Shown: positions 8,434 to 17,308 of the stretch, one piece after another | Position numbering within the stretch: the stretch's first letter is position 1 | How the letters are laid out: the number at the start of each line of letters is the position of its first letter | Origin: Robertkochia solimangrovi | GTDB taxonomy: Bacteria > Bacteroidota > Bacteroidia > Flavobacteriales > Flavobacteriaceae | DNA length: 64,000 nucleotides | Direction: 5' to 3' | Assembly (NCBI RefSeq): GCF_007279655.1 | Contig: NZ_QKWN01000010.1 | Coordinates: forward strand, 124,001 to 188,000 | The notes under the pieces: model-generated | What the model was told of the DNA's origin: nothing | Databases searched by the model: none | Seen by the model: the letters and a program-made list of their open reading frames with translations, nothing else | Position numbers and translations under genes: made by a program

Positions 8434-9183
8434 ATGAATGTCATTATGGGAAGTTATTTAACTGTAGAACAACACCAGCCCACTGCTGAGCTGATCGCTC
8501 ATAATGCAGCTGGGATTCTCGACTATAATTATTTAGGAAATTATACAAACTATGACGCTGCGGTTTGTACAATCCTTAAGCAGAAACCCGATCTTGTCTT
8601 CTATAATATAGACGGCCCTGATTTTACCATTGACACCTTATTGGGTGACCTTAACCAGTTTGGGGCGAATGATGTCAAACTGATCGCTCTATCAGATTCT
8701 AATGAAAAAGCGATTCAGGCCTTAAACAATGACTTTCTGTATTATTTACTGAAGCCAGCTAAAGAACTGGATATCCTTAAAGCACTGCTAAAATTCAAAC
8801 ACAGAAAAGAAGCCGACTCACAATTATTTCGTCAAAATTGTATTTGCCTCAAATCTTATAAGGACTACCATTACCTGAACACCAGCGAGATTATATATCT
8901 GAAGGCAGACAATAATACCACGGATTTTCACCTCAATGATGGAAGGGTCATTACGGCTTTTAAAACATTAAAAACCTTCGAGGACCTCCTCCCTACCCAT
9001 TTTATTCGATCACATAAAAGCTATATCATAAATTCTCTTTTTGTCAGCAAAATAAGTTTTGGAAAACTCACCTGCTACTTCAATTGTATCAGCACGGCAC
9101 TACCTTTTTCCAACACCTATTTAAAGAGTATCAAAAATCTGAATGCAAAGCTTTTTCAGAATGCGCTACCCTCAGTTTGCTGA
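8434..9183 (+). CDS. LytTR response regulator with degenerate receiver
   Basis: This 249-residue protein has an N-terminal receiver-like domain and a C-terminal LytTR DNA-binding domain (residues about 135-245), recognisable by IIYLKADNNTTDFHLNDG and FIRSHKSYIIN. In the receiver the phospho-acceptor position reads FYNID, so Asn58 stands where Asp is expected, although the switch Lys in LLKPA is kept. It therefore probably is not phosphorylated in the standard way. No histidine kinase is adjacent. It is divergent from the GH2 gene and lies upstream of a small exported-peptide gene. Confidence 0.82.
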   Translation: MNVIMGSYLTVEQHQPTAELIAHNAAGILDYNYLGNYTNYDAAVCTILKQKPDLVFYNIDGPDFTIDTLLGDLNQFGANDVKLIALSDSNEKAIQALNNDFLYYLLKPAKELDILKALLKFKHRKEADSQLFRQNCICLKSYKDYHYLNTSEIIYLKADNNTTDFHLNDGRVITAFKTLKTFEDLLPTHFIRSHKSYIINSLFVSKISFGKLTCYFNCISTALPFSNTYLKSIKNLNAKLFQNALPSVC

Positions 9184-9366
9184 ATCCTCTCAAAACTAAG
9201 GGTTTTACTTACAGAATCGGGGGTTTCACTAAAAGTGACCTATTTCCCTATTTGCGTTAAATCGATTTAACTAATTTAGCCCTGATCAAACGATTCTTAC
9301 GTAAGTTAAAAGTATTCGAGTACGCCTGTTTGACAATAATATATAAACCCATTAAACAGCGAACTT

Positions 9367-9546
9367 ATGAAAAAGCTAAAGTTAATTTTGGCCGGTATAA
9401 TCATGGCAAATTTATTCACTTATTGTACGAAAGAAGACCTGGCGGAGGATCCGCAAAATCTGACCACAGAGATCACTACTCCTGATAATGTATATGCAAC
9501 GGGAGATGAGGGTCATGAGGAACTGGAAAAAGAAAAAGATGAATGA
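9367..9546 (+). CDS. Small exported acidic peptide (59 residues)
   Basis: An ATG at 9367 opens a 59-codon frame. The N-terminus is a signal-peptide-like MKKLKLILAGIIMANLFTYC; the rest is strongly acidic, with about 15 Asp/Glu and no hydrophobic core. Cys20 could be lipidated, but Tyr at -1 is a poor lipobox residue. It has its own upstream gap of 183 bp and an excellent terminator 29 bp after the stop, so it looks like an independent transcript. I recognise no family. It lies directly before the sensor kinase gene at 9650, so a signal or accessory role is possible but unproven. Confidence 0.6.
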   Translation: MKKLKLILAGIIMANLFTYCTKEDLAEDPQNLTTEITTPDNVYATGDEGHEELEKEKDE

Positions 9547-9574
9547 TCTGAACCAGATCAGCACTATAAAAGAC

Positions 9575-9607
9575 AGCCTTAAACATAAAGTTTAGGGCTT
9601 TTTTTTT
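9575..9607 (+). terminator. Intrinsic terminator after the 59-residue peptide gene
   Basis: AGCCTTAAAC and GTTTAGGGCT form a 10-bp stem with one wobble pair and an ATAAA loop, followed by about nine T. It separates the small gene from the kinase operon. Confidence 0.88.
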
Positions 9608-9649
9608 ACATTTGAAGCTACCCGATTAATTGATATTATAGCTGATTAA

Positions 9650-11674
9650 ATGTTTGCAAGAATACTTTTTTCTATTACGCTGACGCTGAGCATTATTTCT
9701 TGTAACAAACAGGTCCAGAAGTCCAGCGATATCCCTGACGGGATCGACTCGCTTTTGAAACTCGCAGAGGATCGGGTTGATAAAACCGTCGATGTTTCCG
9801 AACACTTAAATCAGGCTTATACCTTAAATAAAAAAATAAACAACGACTCGGTATACTGTAGAAAATTACTGGATATAGCCTATTCGGCTTACATGACTAA
9901 TCACCTTAAGATATTTCTTACAACTAATAGCGAAGCTTTAAGCTTCGCTAAATCTATCAAAGACACCTTTGCCATGGGTGATTCTCACTGGAACTTCGGG
10001 AATTATTACGGGGATAATGATAATCTGGATAGTGCTTATTTTCATTATCATGAAGCCGAAAAATATTTCGACGCCATAGATCATAGTAGCTTTTCCGGAA
10101 AAATGCATTACAACATGGCTGTTATTCTGGGTAGGATCAAAGATTATCCGGAAAGTGAAAAAGAAACCTATCAGGCGATCACCGCCTATGGAAAGACCGG
10201 AAATGACCTGAGCCTGTACCGATGCTATAATCATCTCGGACTTATATTTATCGACCTGGAAGAATATGACAACGCTGCAGAATCTTTTGATCAGGCGATG
10301 ACCCATCTGCAAAAAAGAGACGATCAGAATGAAAGAATGCCCGGACTCCTTAACAATATTGGGTTGTTATATGCGAGACAGGGAATGTATGATAAGGGAC
10401 TCGAATATTTTCAGAAAGGACTCGATTTCAAAGATCTTAAATCCAATAACCTGGAGCTCTATGCACGCCTTCTTGATAACCATGCTTACTATAGTTTTTT
10501 AAACGACAATGATCCGGGCTCAGAAGTACATCTGCTCAAATCACTTCAACTTCGGGACAGTACAGGAAATCAGGCCGGAGTTACCATCAGTAAAATACGG
10601 CTTGCCGAATTCTATAACGCTAACGACAATACGGATAAAGCATTGAAATATGCACAGGATGCCTATGAAACAGCTGTTTTGACTGGCTATAACCGTGATA
10701 AACTAAATGCATTGAACCTTTTAGCTGACCTAAACCCATCGAAAGCACGTGACTATTCAAGAGAATATATCTCACTGAGCGATAGTCTCTACAAGCTCGA
10801 AAGAAATGAACGGAATAAATTCGCCCGAATCAGATTTGAAACCGATGAATTCAAAGAACAGAACGTCAAACTTTACAGGGAAAAGAACTGGATCATTATC
10901 CTAAGCTTTTTACTCGTTGCCATCCTGATGCTGATTCATTTTCTGCGACTACAAAAATCGAAGAACAAGGAACTACAATTGGTGAATGAGCAAAAGCTGG
11001 CCAACGAAAAGATCTATGAACTTTTACTTAAACAGCAGTCAGAACATGAAGAAGGTAAGATCGAGGAAAGAAACCGAATTTCACGGGAGTTACATGATGG
11101 TATCTTAGGAAAATTATTCGGATTGCGAATGCGACTTGGATTTGCCGCCTACGAAAACAAAACTGATCTTCAGGAAAAGTCAAAGGAATACATCACAGAA
11201 ATTCAGGAAGTGGAAACCGAGATTCGAAATATCTCCCATGAATTAAATATGAACACCTTTCTGGGTAACCGAAACTTTACGCTGGTATTACAGCACCTTT
11301 TTGAAACCTACCGATTAAACGGAGCTTTCAAAATAGAAGCCGACTTAAAAGAAGATATCGAATGGAATCGTGTAAGTGAAAAAATAAAGGTAAATTTATA
11401 TAGAATTCTGCAGGAATCACTTCAGAATATCAGTAAACATGCGGAAGCAAAGGTTGTCGTTATCAGTCTGTCTCAGAATGGTGATCAACTCGAGGCTTCT
11501 ATCGAAGATAACGGAAGAGGATTTGTGATCTCAAAGAAAAGTAAGGGTATCGGAATCAAAAATTTAAGAGACAGAGTCGCTAACTGTAACGGACATATCG
11601 AGATCGCGTCCAAAGTCAATGAGGGTACTAAAATTGAAATTACGTTACCGCTAAATGATGAAGATGAAAATTAA
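9650..11674 (+). CDS. TPR-containing sensor histidine kinase, lipoprotein-type N-terminus
   Basis: The 674-residue protein starts with a lipoprotein signal (SIISC, Cys18). Several tetratricopeptide repeats follow (residues about 70-400), e.g. YRCYNHLGLIFIDLEEYDNA and LNNIGLLYARQGMYDKGLEY. Next come one transmembrane helix (about 412-432), a coiled coil, a HisKA_3 helix with the phospho-acceptor H482 (SRELHDG) and a HATPase_c domain (NLYRILQESLQNISKHA, then DNGRGF and GIGIKNLRDR). The TPR part is on the outside, so it probably senses a protein or peptide. Its gene overlaps the response-regulator gene by 20 bp, making them a cognate pair. Confidence 0.9.
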   Translation: MFARILFSITLTLSIISCNKQVQKSSDIPDGIDSLLKLAEDRVDKTVDVSEHLNQAYTLNKKINNDSVYCRKLLDIAYSAYMTNHLKIFLTTNSEALSFAKSIKDTFAMGDSHWNFGNYYGDNDNLDSAYFHYHEAEKYFDAIDHSSFSGKMHYNMAVILGRIKDYPESEKETYQAITAYGKTGNDLSLYRCYNHLGLIFIDLEEYDNAAESFDQAMTHLQKRDDQNERMPGLLNNIGLLYARQGMYDKGLEYFQKGLDFKDLKSNNLELYARLLDNHAYYSFLNDNDPGSEVHLLKSLQLRDSTGNQAGVTISKIRLAEFYNANDNTDKALKYAQDAYETAVLTGYNRDKLNALNLLADLNPSKARDYSREYISLSDSLYKLERNERNKFARIRFETDEFKEQNVKLYREKNWIIILSFLLVAILMLIHFLRLQKSKNKELQLVNEQKLANEKIYELLLKQQSEHEEGKIEERNRISRELHDGILGKLFGLRMRLGFAAYENKTDLQEKSKEYITEIQEVETEIRNISHELNMNTFLGNRNFTLVLQHLFETYRLNGAFKIEADLKEDIEWNRVSEKIKVNLYRILQESLQNISKHAEAKVVVISLSQNGDQLEASIEDNGRGFVISKKSKGIGIKNLRDRVANCNGHIEIASKVNEGTKIEITLPLNDEDEN

Positions 11675-12335
11675 TGTAGTAATTGTAGAAGATCATCCAT
11701 TGATCGTAGACGCATATAAAAATGCTTTAAGAATTATCCAGAGTGAAGATTCTGAAAAGGAATTTTCTGTGAATATATATAATAACTGTGATGCAGCTAT
11801 TACCGGAATTTCGTCTTTTCGTGATAAGGAGGAGATCGATATGGCAATCCTCGATATTCAGGTTCCTCCTTCTGCCGACGGAAAATATTTATCCGGAGAA
11901 GATATCGGAATGTATCTTAAGAGACTCTTTCCTGAAGTTAAAATCATCATCAGTACCTCTTTTAATGATAATTTTAGAATTCATAGCATCCTAAAGAATC
12001 TAGACCCGGATGGCTTTATGATCAAAAGTGAGATCACCCCGGAGGAACTCATCAACGGTTTTAAAACAGTATTGGATTCACCCCCATTCTATAACGCCTC
12101 CGTATTGCAATTACTTCGTAAACAGAATACCATCGATTTTATGGTAGATCATATCGATCGAAAATTGCTTTATGAACTATCACAGGGAGCTAAACTCAAA
12201 GAACTCCCCGAACTACTCCCCCTTTCCATCGCAGGAGTGGAAAAAAGACGTCGTAGATTAAAGGAACTTTTCGGCACCAAATCGTCTTCTGATAAAGAAT
12301 TGATTTCCATCGCAAAAGAAAAAGGGTTTCTATAG
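11655..12335 (+). CDS. NarL/FixJ-like response regulator
   Basis: The 226-residue protein has a receiver domain with the acidic pocket VVIVEDHP, phospho-acceptor Asp in MAILDIQVPP and Lys in FMIKSE. The C-terminal effector is a helix-turn-helix of LuxR-like size (ELSQGAKLKELPELLPLSIAGVEKRRRRLKELFG) that departs from the usual LuxR signature. Its start codon lies within the last codons of the kinase gene; ATGs at 11655, 11658 and 11664 are all usable. Paired with the TPR kinase. No target is indicated in the window. Confidence 0.88.
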   Translation: MMKMKINVVIVEDHPLIVDAYKNALRIIQSEDSEKEFSVNIYNNCDAAITGISSFRDKEEIDMAILDIQVPPSADGKYLSGEDIGMYLKRLFPEVKIIISTSFNDNFRIHSILKNLDPDGFMIKSEITPEELINGFKTVLDSPPFYNASVLQLLRKQNTIDFMVDHIDRKLLYELSQGAKLKELPELLPLSIAGVEKRRRRLKELFGTKSSSDKELISIAKEKGFL

Positions 12336-12671
12336 CACATTTTTTATGTGCGACGGTACAATATCCGAATTTCTTTAGCGTTATAGAGTAAATTTATATT
12401 CTTCGATTTTTTTATACGTGTCATCTTCACACTAATTACCTGAATTCCAATTCTTTAATTTTAAATTCTATTTAGTAAGGTTTTTTCCTTACCATTAGTA
12501 ATGATTATCCATCAATTATTAGATTCCTTATCTCTAATTTTCCCTCGGAATTAAGGTAAGATAGCCTCAAAAATCTTTGAGAAACAATCCGGTTTTTTCC
12601 GATTATGGTCAAAGATTTAAAAAATCAAATCTTCCTGGTTCGCCCCTAACTATTAAATTTACTGCATCCCT

Positions 12672-12773
12672 ATGGATAAAATCTACCCCCTCAAACGACG
12701 GTTACTGTTGATTCTGGTAATTATTGTCTACAGCTCTCTTTGCTATCTACTTAAATCATTTCATGCGATATAA
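12672..12773 (+). CDS. Possible small single-helix membrane peptide (33 residues)
   Basis: An ATG-initiated frame encodes MDKIYPLKRR followed by a hydrophobic helix (LLLILVIIVYSSLCYLL) and a short polar tail. This is a positive-inside, single-pass topology typical of small membrane proteins. There is no family match and no clear promoter, and chance frames of this length are common, so confidence is low. Confidence 0.25.
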   Translation: MDKIYPLKRRLLLILVIIVYSSLCYLLKSFHAI

Positions 12774-12836
12774 AAACCTGATTTATTTAAGGAAGCAATC
12801 CGCTTAAGAAGAAAATTATCGACCCATTCAGTAAGG

Positions 12837-12990
12837 CTAAAGAAAAAAGCTAGTTCCGGAAGTCCAGAACTAGCTTTACATAAACAAACCTAACTAACAA
12901 CCTTGCTTTTTAGCATAGTGATTTTACAATCACCTAACATTTACATTTTCATGTTAGAATTCCCCCCAGAACCTATAATGTTTTGTAAAA
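12837..12990 (-). ncRNA. Candidate structured RNA or UTR element (three hairpins with minus-strand terminator)
   Basis: Three hairpins follow each other in about 115 bp. A perfect 11-bp stem lies at 12846-12856/12867-12877, a 6-bp stem is GTGATT/AATCAC, and a 7-bp stem is CTAACAT/ATGTTAG. Read on the minus strand the 11-bp hairpin is followed by TTTTTTCTTT, a good intrinsic terminator, while on the plus strand no T tract follows. The only minus-strand gene upstream, the glycosyltransferase, ends 580 bp away, so this may terminate a separate short transcript. I do not recognise an RNA family. Confidence 0.35.
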
Positions 12991-13458
12991 GTCAATGCAA
13001 GGCGAGACGCTAAATCCGAGGTTAATTCGAAGAAAAAGGGACAATAAGTTTTTCATCATTACTTTTTGAATCATTTGGCGGTTTTAAGACCAATGCAATT
13101 TCCTATTTCAAAAACCACAACCGAACCTGAGTCCGCTAGAAATCGCCTGGCTTACTAACCGATTCGAATTTATGATACTTTATTTTTATCAGGTATTTAT
13201 TTCACTTACTATTGATAAGGCAAATCCATACACCCCTTATTTTATGGCTATTCTGGCCTAAATATTTCCACTAAGCCTCTCACCAACAATGGGTCATAAC
13301 GTATGTATTCAGAATAGTGTCGAAATATTAAATTTATATGGAATACCAATAAATTTTTAATAGAACCAACACCAATACTTTTGTAAGATATATCGGTATC
13401 GTATATATAGAAAAGTATAAACGATTCGGCTCAACAGTATTTAAATCCAATTCTGGCG

Positions 13459-14385
13459 TCAATCCTGTAAAATCACCTGTTTAAATTTCATGGAATCAGA
13501 AATTGGCATCCCTTTTAATAAAGCAAGAAATAAAGGAAAGTATTTAGGCTTTATCAGGATTGTTAATCCATACCGCAATAGCATATAGATACGCGCGATC
13601 TGATAGGCGATATATCCATCGTGCTTCCGTAAGACATACAACATTGCTGTCTTTAATTCGATCTTCTTACGAATGTTATTCTGCTGACTCTTTCCTTCAA
13701 AATGATGATAGCTCACATTCGGAAGGTAATACGTGTTTCTGCCTTTTCTTTTTAATCGGGTACAAATATCACTCTCCTCAAAGAAAAGAAAAAGATTGGT
13801 ATCAAAACCTCCGGTATTATCAAAATCATTAGCTCTGAAAAACATAAAACTGCCATTGACATAATCAACTTTCAAAGGTGCTGCGTAATCTTTCATTCTT
13901 CGGGGTTTTCTTCCCGGCATTAAAAATTCCATGCCTCCACTCCCTAAGATTATCTTTCCCAATGAAAGGAAGTGGTCGAAACTTTTTGACTGATACTTGT
14001 GTTCAATAATTATCTTAGGACCACAGACTCCTGCATCTTCTTGAAGCTCCATAAAATTAAAGCAATGTTCCAGACAATCTTCTTCAAATAAGGTATCATT
14101 GTTCACAAAAGCATAATATCGTGCATTTGAGAATTGCACACCCGTCATATTACCACCACCAAACCCAGTATTTATACGACTACGAAAAAGGGTGATATGC
14201 TCGTTATCAATTGTGCTTAAAAACTCTTTAATCCTTAAATAATCAGACTTTTGGGAAGCATTATCAACGATTATGATTTGCATCGATAATCCGGGAGATG
14301 TTTTGTCTAAAATACTTTTTATACAATCGATCGTATATCCGGAAGTATTAAAATTGATTATAATAACGGCAATATCGTATTTCAT
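13459..14385 (-). CDS. Family 2 glycosyltransferase (rhamnosyltransferase-like)
   Basis: This 308-residue protein has a GT-A fold. It has the N-terminal IIINFNTSGYTIDCIKSIL, the nucleotide-sugar segment IIIVDNASQ, NTGFGGGNM, and NNDT in place of DxD. A later FEESDICTRLKRKG motif is typical of rhamnosyltransferase-like GT2 enzymes (WbbL type). It is probably cytoplasmic or membrane-associated and adds a sugar to a cell-surface glycan. It is an orphan: no other glycan assembly gene lies nearby, and it is bounded by long AT-rich gaps. The donor sugar is unknown. Confidence 0.87.
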   Translation of the reverse strand: MKYDIAVIIINFNTSGYTIDCIKSILDKTSPGLSMQIIIVDNASQKSDYLRIKEFLSTIDNEHITLFRSRINTGFGGGNMTGVQFSNARYYAFVNNDTLFEEDCLEHCFNFMELQEDAGVCGPKIIIEHKYQSKSFDHFLSLGKIILGSGGMEFLMPGRKPRRMKDYAAPLKVDYVNGSFMFFRANDFDNTGGFDTNLFLFFEESDICTRLKRKGRNTYYLPNVSYHHFEGKSQQNNIRKKIELKTAMLYVLRKHDGYIAYQIARIYMLLRYGLTILIKPKYFPLFLALLKGMPISDSMKFKQVILQD

Positions 14386-14562
14386 CTGATCAGTTCGGAA
14401 CTTTTCTTAATGCGTATTTTCTAATAATGAACAAGTCGCACAAATTTAAAATTAACGCCCTATTTCTTCTGTAAAATACGATAAAATAATCCGAAACCTT
14501 ACGATCCGTTTTAACATACTGAACAACACTATTTTAAAAACACCATGTTCTTAAACTTGGAT

Positions 14563-15387
14563 CTAAAAAGTAAGATCGTTCAAGGTAGCCCATTCTGTCC
14601 ACGAACCGTCATAGATGCGTCTGGCCGGTCCAAATGCGATTTCCCAGGCCATCATAAGAATACAGGCCGTCACTCCGGAGCCGCAACTGAATACCGGAGT
14701 TTTGTGTGTGTTTAAAATAACAGTGAAAATCTCGACCAATTCCGCTTTCGATTTGAACACTCCATCGGAAAGCACCTCTTTAAACGGTATATTCAGAGAT
14801 CCCGGAATCATTCCACTTTGCAGATCCTTTCTGGGTTCCGGACCTGAGCCTGAAAATCGTGCAGCAGATCGTGCATCCGCAATAACAAATTTCCCGGATT
14901 GTAAATTTTCAATGACTTCCTCATAAAGCACCAGATAACCGGGTTGTATCGATGCTGAATATGCCCCAGGTTCATAGGTTGAACCCGATGATACTTCGAA
15001 AGTTCCAAAACCATTCCTGATCCATTCAGGCAATCCACCGTCTAGTACCGTAACCTCCTCATGTCCCATGGCTTTGAACAGCCACCATAACCTTGGGCTT
15101 GTATATATCCCCAGGTTGTCAAAGATGACGATTCTTGAATTATTTCGAATTCCAAGTCTGCAACAAGTTTGCTCAAAAAATTCCAAAGCGGGAAAAGTAT
15201 TAGGAAATGCACTGTTCAAATCTGAAAAATCCTTTTGCAAATCAATTTTTCGTGCACCTCGAATGCTGACCCCATCAAACGCTGAACGTTCTCCAACAGC
15301 GGTCATTTCAGAACTAACATCCAACAGAATAAGATCATCATCATCTATATGTGCAGAAAGCCAAGCAACGCTTACAATAGGTTCCAC
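14563..15387 (-). CDS. Sulfurtransferase (two rhodanese domains)
   Basis: The 274-residue protein has an inactive N-terminal rhodanese domain (LLDVSSEM...; RIVIFDNLGIYTSPRLWWLF) and an active C-terminal one (VIADARSAARF...). The catalytic loop is CGSGVTA with Cys235. CGSGVTA is the loop of 3-mercaptopyruvate sulfurtransferase-type enzymes (as in E. coli SseA), rather than the CRKGVTA loop of thiosulfate sulfurtransferase. It transfers sulfane sulfur to cyanide, thiols or other acceptors in the cytoplasm. Transcribed away from the glycosyltransferase, probably alone. Confidence 0.9.
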   Translation of the reverse strand: MEPIVSVAWLSAHIDDDDLILLDVSSEMTAVGERSAFDGVSIRGARKIDLQKDFSDLNSAFPNTFPALEFFEQTCCRLGIRNNSRIVIFDNLGIYTSPRLWWLFKAMGHEEVTVLDGGLPEWIRNGFGTFEVSSGSTYEPGAYSASIQPGYLVLYEEVIENLQSGKFVIADARSAARFSGSGPEPRKDLQSGMIPGSLNIPFKEVLSDGVFKSKAELVEIFTVILNTHKTPVFSCGSGVTACILMMAWEIAFGPARRIYDGSWTEWATLNDLTF

Positions 15388-15463
15388 TATGCTTATATTA
15401 CATGATTAATATTGACGTAATCCGGACAAAACCGTTTCCATTCGAACTCAATCCCAATTTATA

Positions 15464-15493
15464 AAAAACCCTGCAGCTTTCTGCAGGGTTTTT
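15464..15493. terminator. Bidirectional-looking intrinsic terminator
   Basis: AAAAACCCTGCAG and CTGCAGGGTTTTT pair perfectly around a CTTT loop. The flanking A and T runs make it usable in both directions; its main use is to end the minus-strand gene whose stop lies 3 bp away. Confidence 0.88.
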
Positions 15494-15495
15494 CA

Positions 15496-15990
15496 TTACT
15501 TCTTGATATTTCGAATTTGTTCATTGATTTTCCGGGTCCAGACCTCGGCAAAGGGTATTTCTCCATTTCCCTGCAAGCTAATATCAGCATTGAACAATTC
15601 AAAGGTTGTTTCCCGCTGTTCCTTTCCTTCAGGAAGGAATAAAATTTCAATTCGGTCAACCAGTGATTGTATCTTTCCACGCTCCTTAAAGGTCCGGCTG
15701 ATACTATTCACTTTGCACAGGGATACATTTGTCAGATCCACAAATTGCTCTGTGACCGTATCCTTAACCGCATTATAAAAAAACACCTTGTTATTCTGTT
15801 TGTCAATACCTAATGCATAATGCCCGTTAACTTCCTTCTCATCGATATTTCCATTATACTTTGCTGCAACTGCCTCCAATGCACGCGCTGTATTTTTTTT
15901 CTTTTTCTGGGTGTTCAGACTTACCAAAATAAAGGGCCCAAAACAAAGGACTGCCACAACAGCCCCAATAAACATAGTTCCTAAGTCCAT
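15496..15990 (-). CDS. Hypothetical protein with one N-terminal membrane helix
   Basis: The 164-residue protein has a single transmembrane helix (MFIGAVVAVLCFGPFILVSL), a Lys-rich stop-transfer segment (KKKKN) and a soluble cytoplasmic domain of about 130 residues with alternating beta strands and helices. I recognise no catalytic motif or named family. The reading frame ends at a strong terminator, its start is the first ATG, and codon use matches the neighbours, so it is a real gene of unknown function. Confidence 0.7.
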   Translation of the reverse strand: MDLGTMFIGAVVAVLCFGPFILVSLNTQKKKKNTARALEAVAAKYNGNIDEKEVNGHYALGIDKQNNKVFFYNAVKDTVTEQFVDLTNVSLCKVNSISRTFKERGKIQSLVDRIEILFLPEGKEQRETTFELFNADISLQGNGEIPFAEVWTRKINEQIRNIKK

Positions 15991-16092
15991 TTCTGTGTAT
16001 TATATATTAATAATTCCTTCCTATCCTTATTTAAACAAGATCGAAGAAGGCTATAACTCTAAAAAGAGTGATCGATTAAAAATGGAAAGGTT

Positions 16093-16452
16093 TCAAAAGA
16101 AGTTATGAAACGGAAAGATGATATCCGTACTTTGAAAACGGATCATCAAACTCCTTGCAAAATTAAAATAGCGGATATCCGAAGATCGTAACGATAGTTC
16201 CCGAACCTGATTACAGGGAACATAGGTATCCATGGTTGTCTGATCGGTTTGATCTGAAGACATACTCAGAATATCGACCGAACTTTCGAAAAGAGCCAGG
16301 GGTTCATTTTTCTGAAACTTCGATATAACACCATGATCGGAATGATCAACGGATAAGGGAATCGTTACCCTAAGATCATGATTGTTGCCTGCAGCAATCC
16401 ATAATATTGCACAGACTAAAACATTCCATAATATACCTAAGGGCTTATTCAC
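16093..16452 (-). CDS. Hypothetical small exported protein
   Basis: This 119-codon frame starts with GTG at 16452 and begins with a hydrophobic signal-like segment (GILWNVLVCAILWIAAG). The rest is polar with no motif I recognise. It fills the gap between the membrane-helix protein and the divergent nitroreductase gene. No competing frame is better there. It may be secreted or periplasmic; lack of a family match and the GTG start keep confidence moderate. Confidence 0.5.
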   Translation of the reverse strand: MNKPLGILWNVLVCAILWIAAGNNHDLRVTIPLSVDHSDHGVISKFQKNEPLALFESSVDILSMSSDQTDQTTMDTYVPCNQVRELSLRSSDIRYFNFARSLMIRFQSTDIIFPFHNFF

Positions 16453-16643
16453 GTGACAAAGATATATGAAAAGTGGATTTAAACCACTGCTATTTGGAGA
16501 TTCCTTAACATAGAAACCATATTATCGCTTCCCGAAAGAGAAAAACATGCCATCCTGAAACCAGGATCACTTTGTCTCTAAAAAATCACTGCTCCGAGGG
16601 TTATTGGTTCTGAAAACTTTATTTTTGCGATAAACTAAGAACA

Positions 16644-17273
16644 ATGAATGTTATTGATGCGCTGGAATGGCGATACGCCACTAAAAAATTCGATCCCGAT
16701 AAAGAATTGAGCCCTGAGAAGATCGATATTCTGAAAAAGGCCTTCAATCTTACAGCGACCTCTTATGGCCTGCAACCAATAAAGCTATTAGTGATCAAGG
16801 ATCGCGAGGTACGCACGAAGTTGCGTTCTCATTCCTGGAATCAGGCTCAGGTTTCCGATGCTTCACACTTGTTGGTGTTCTGTATCGAGACCGTGATCGA
16901 TAAAGATTATATCGTGAACTATTTCAATCGTGTCAGAGAAATACGCGATACCCCTGAAAAGATCCTTGACCCCTTCAAGAATGCTCTCGTCAAAGATTTT
17001 GAGAAAAAATCTGATGAGGAGATCAAATCATGGGCAGCTAATCAGGCCTATCTTTGTATGGGTAACCTGCTCACCGTATGCGCCGTAGAAGGAATCGATG
17101 CCTGTCCGATGGAAGGCTTCTCAGCCGATGGCTATGATCAAGTTCTGAATCTCAGTACAAAGGGATTGCGTCCTGTATTGGTGATGCCTGTTGGTCACCG
17201 AGCTGATGATGATTTTTTTGCAGCGTTTAAAAAAGTTCGAAAAACACTGGATGAGTGTATAATCGAACTATAG
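16644..17273 (+). CDS. NAD(P)H-dependent nitroreductase-family oxidoreductase
   Basis: At 209 residues it fits the NfsB-like nitroreductase family. The FMN-contacting N-terminal motif is WRYATKKFDP, followed by TSYGLQPIKLLVI, then the C-terminal GIDACPMEGFS and LRPVLVMPVGHRADDD. These proteins are FMN homodimers that reduce nitro compounds or quinones with NAD(P)H in the cytoplasm. It starts 35 bp upstream of the aminotransferase gene and may share its transcript. The physiological substrate is not shown by the sequence. Confidence 0.9.
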   Translation: MNVIDALEWRYATKKFDPDKELSPEKIDILKKAFNLTATSYGLQPIKLLVIKDREVRTKLRSHSWNQAQVSDASHLLVFCIETVIDKDYIVNYFNRVREIRDTPEKILDPFKNALVKDFEKKSDEEIKSWAANQAYLCMGNLLTVCAVEGIDACPMEGFSADGYDQVLNLSTKGLRPVLVMPVGHRADDDFFAAFKKVRKTLDECIIEL

Positions 17274-17308
17274 ATCTAAACAACACTTTATAAAACTTAA
17301 AATAAATT

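Larger units (their letters stand above)
12336..13458. other. 1.1-kb gene-poor intergenic region
   Basis: No convincing long coding frame is present between the response regulator and the convergent glycosyltransferase. Directly after the upstream stop is a short hairpin (GCACAT, T-rich loop, ATGTGC) without a T tract. The region then holds a possible 33-codon frame (12672) and a cluster of three hairpins (12846-12962). The stretch 13000-13458 is AT-rich and shows nothing I can name. Confidence 0.6.
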
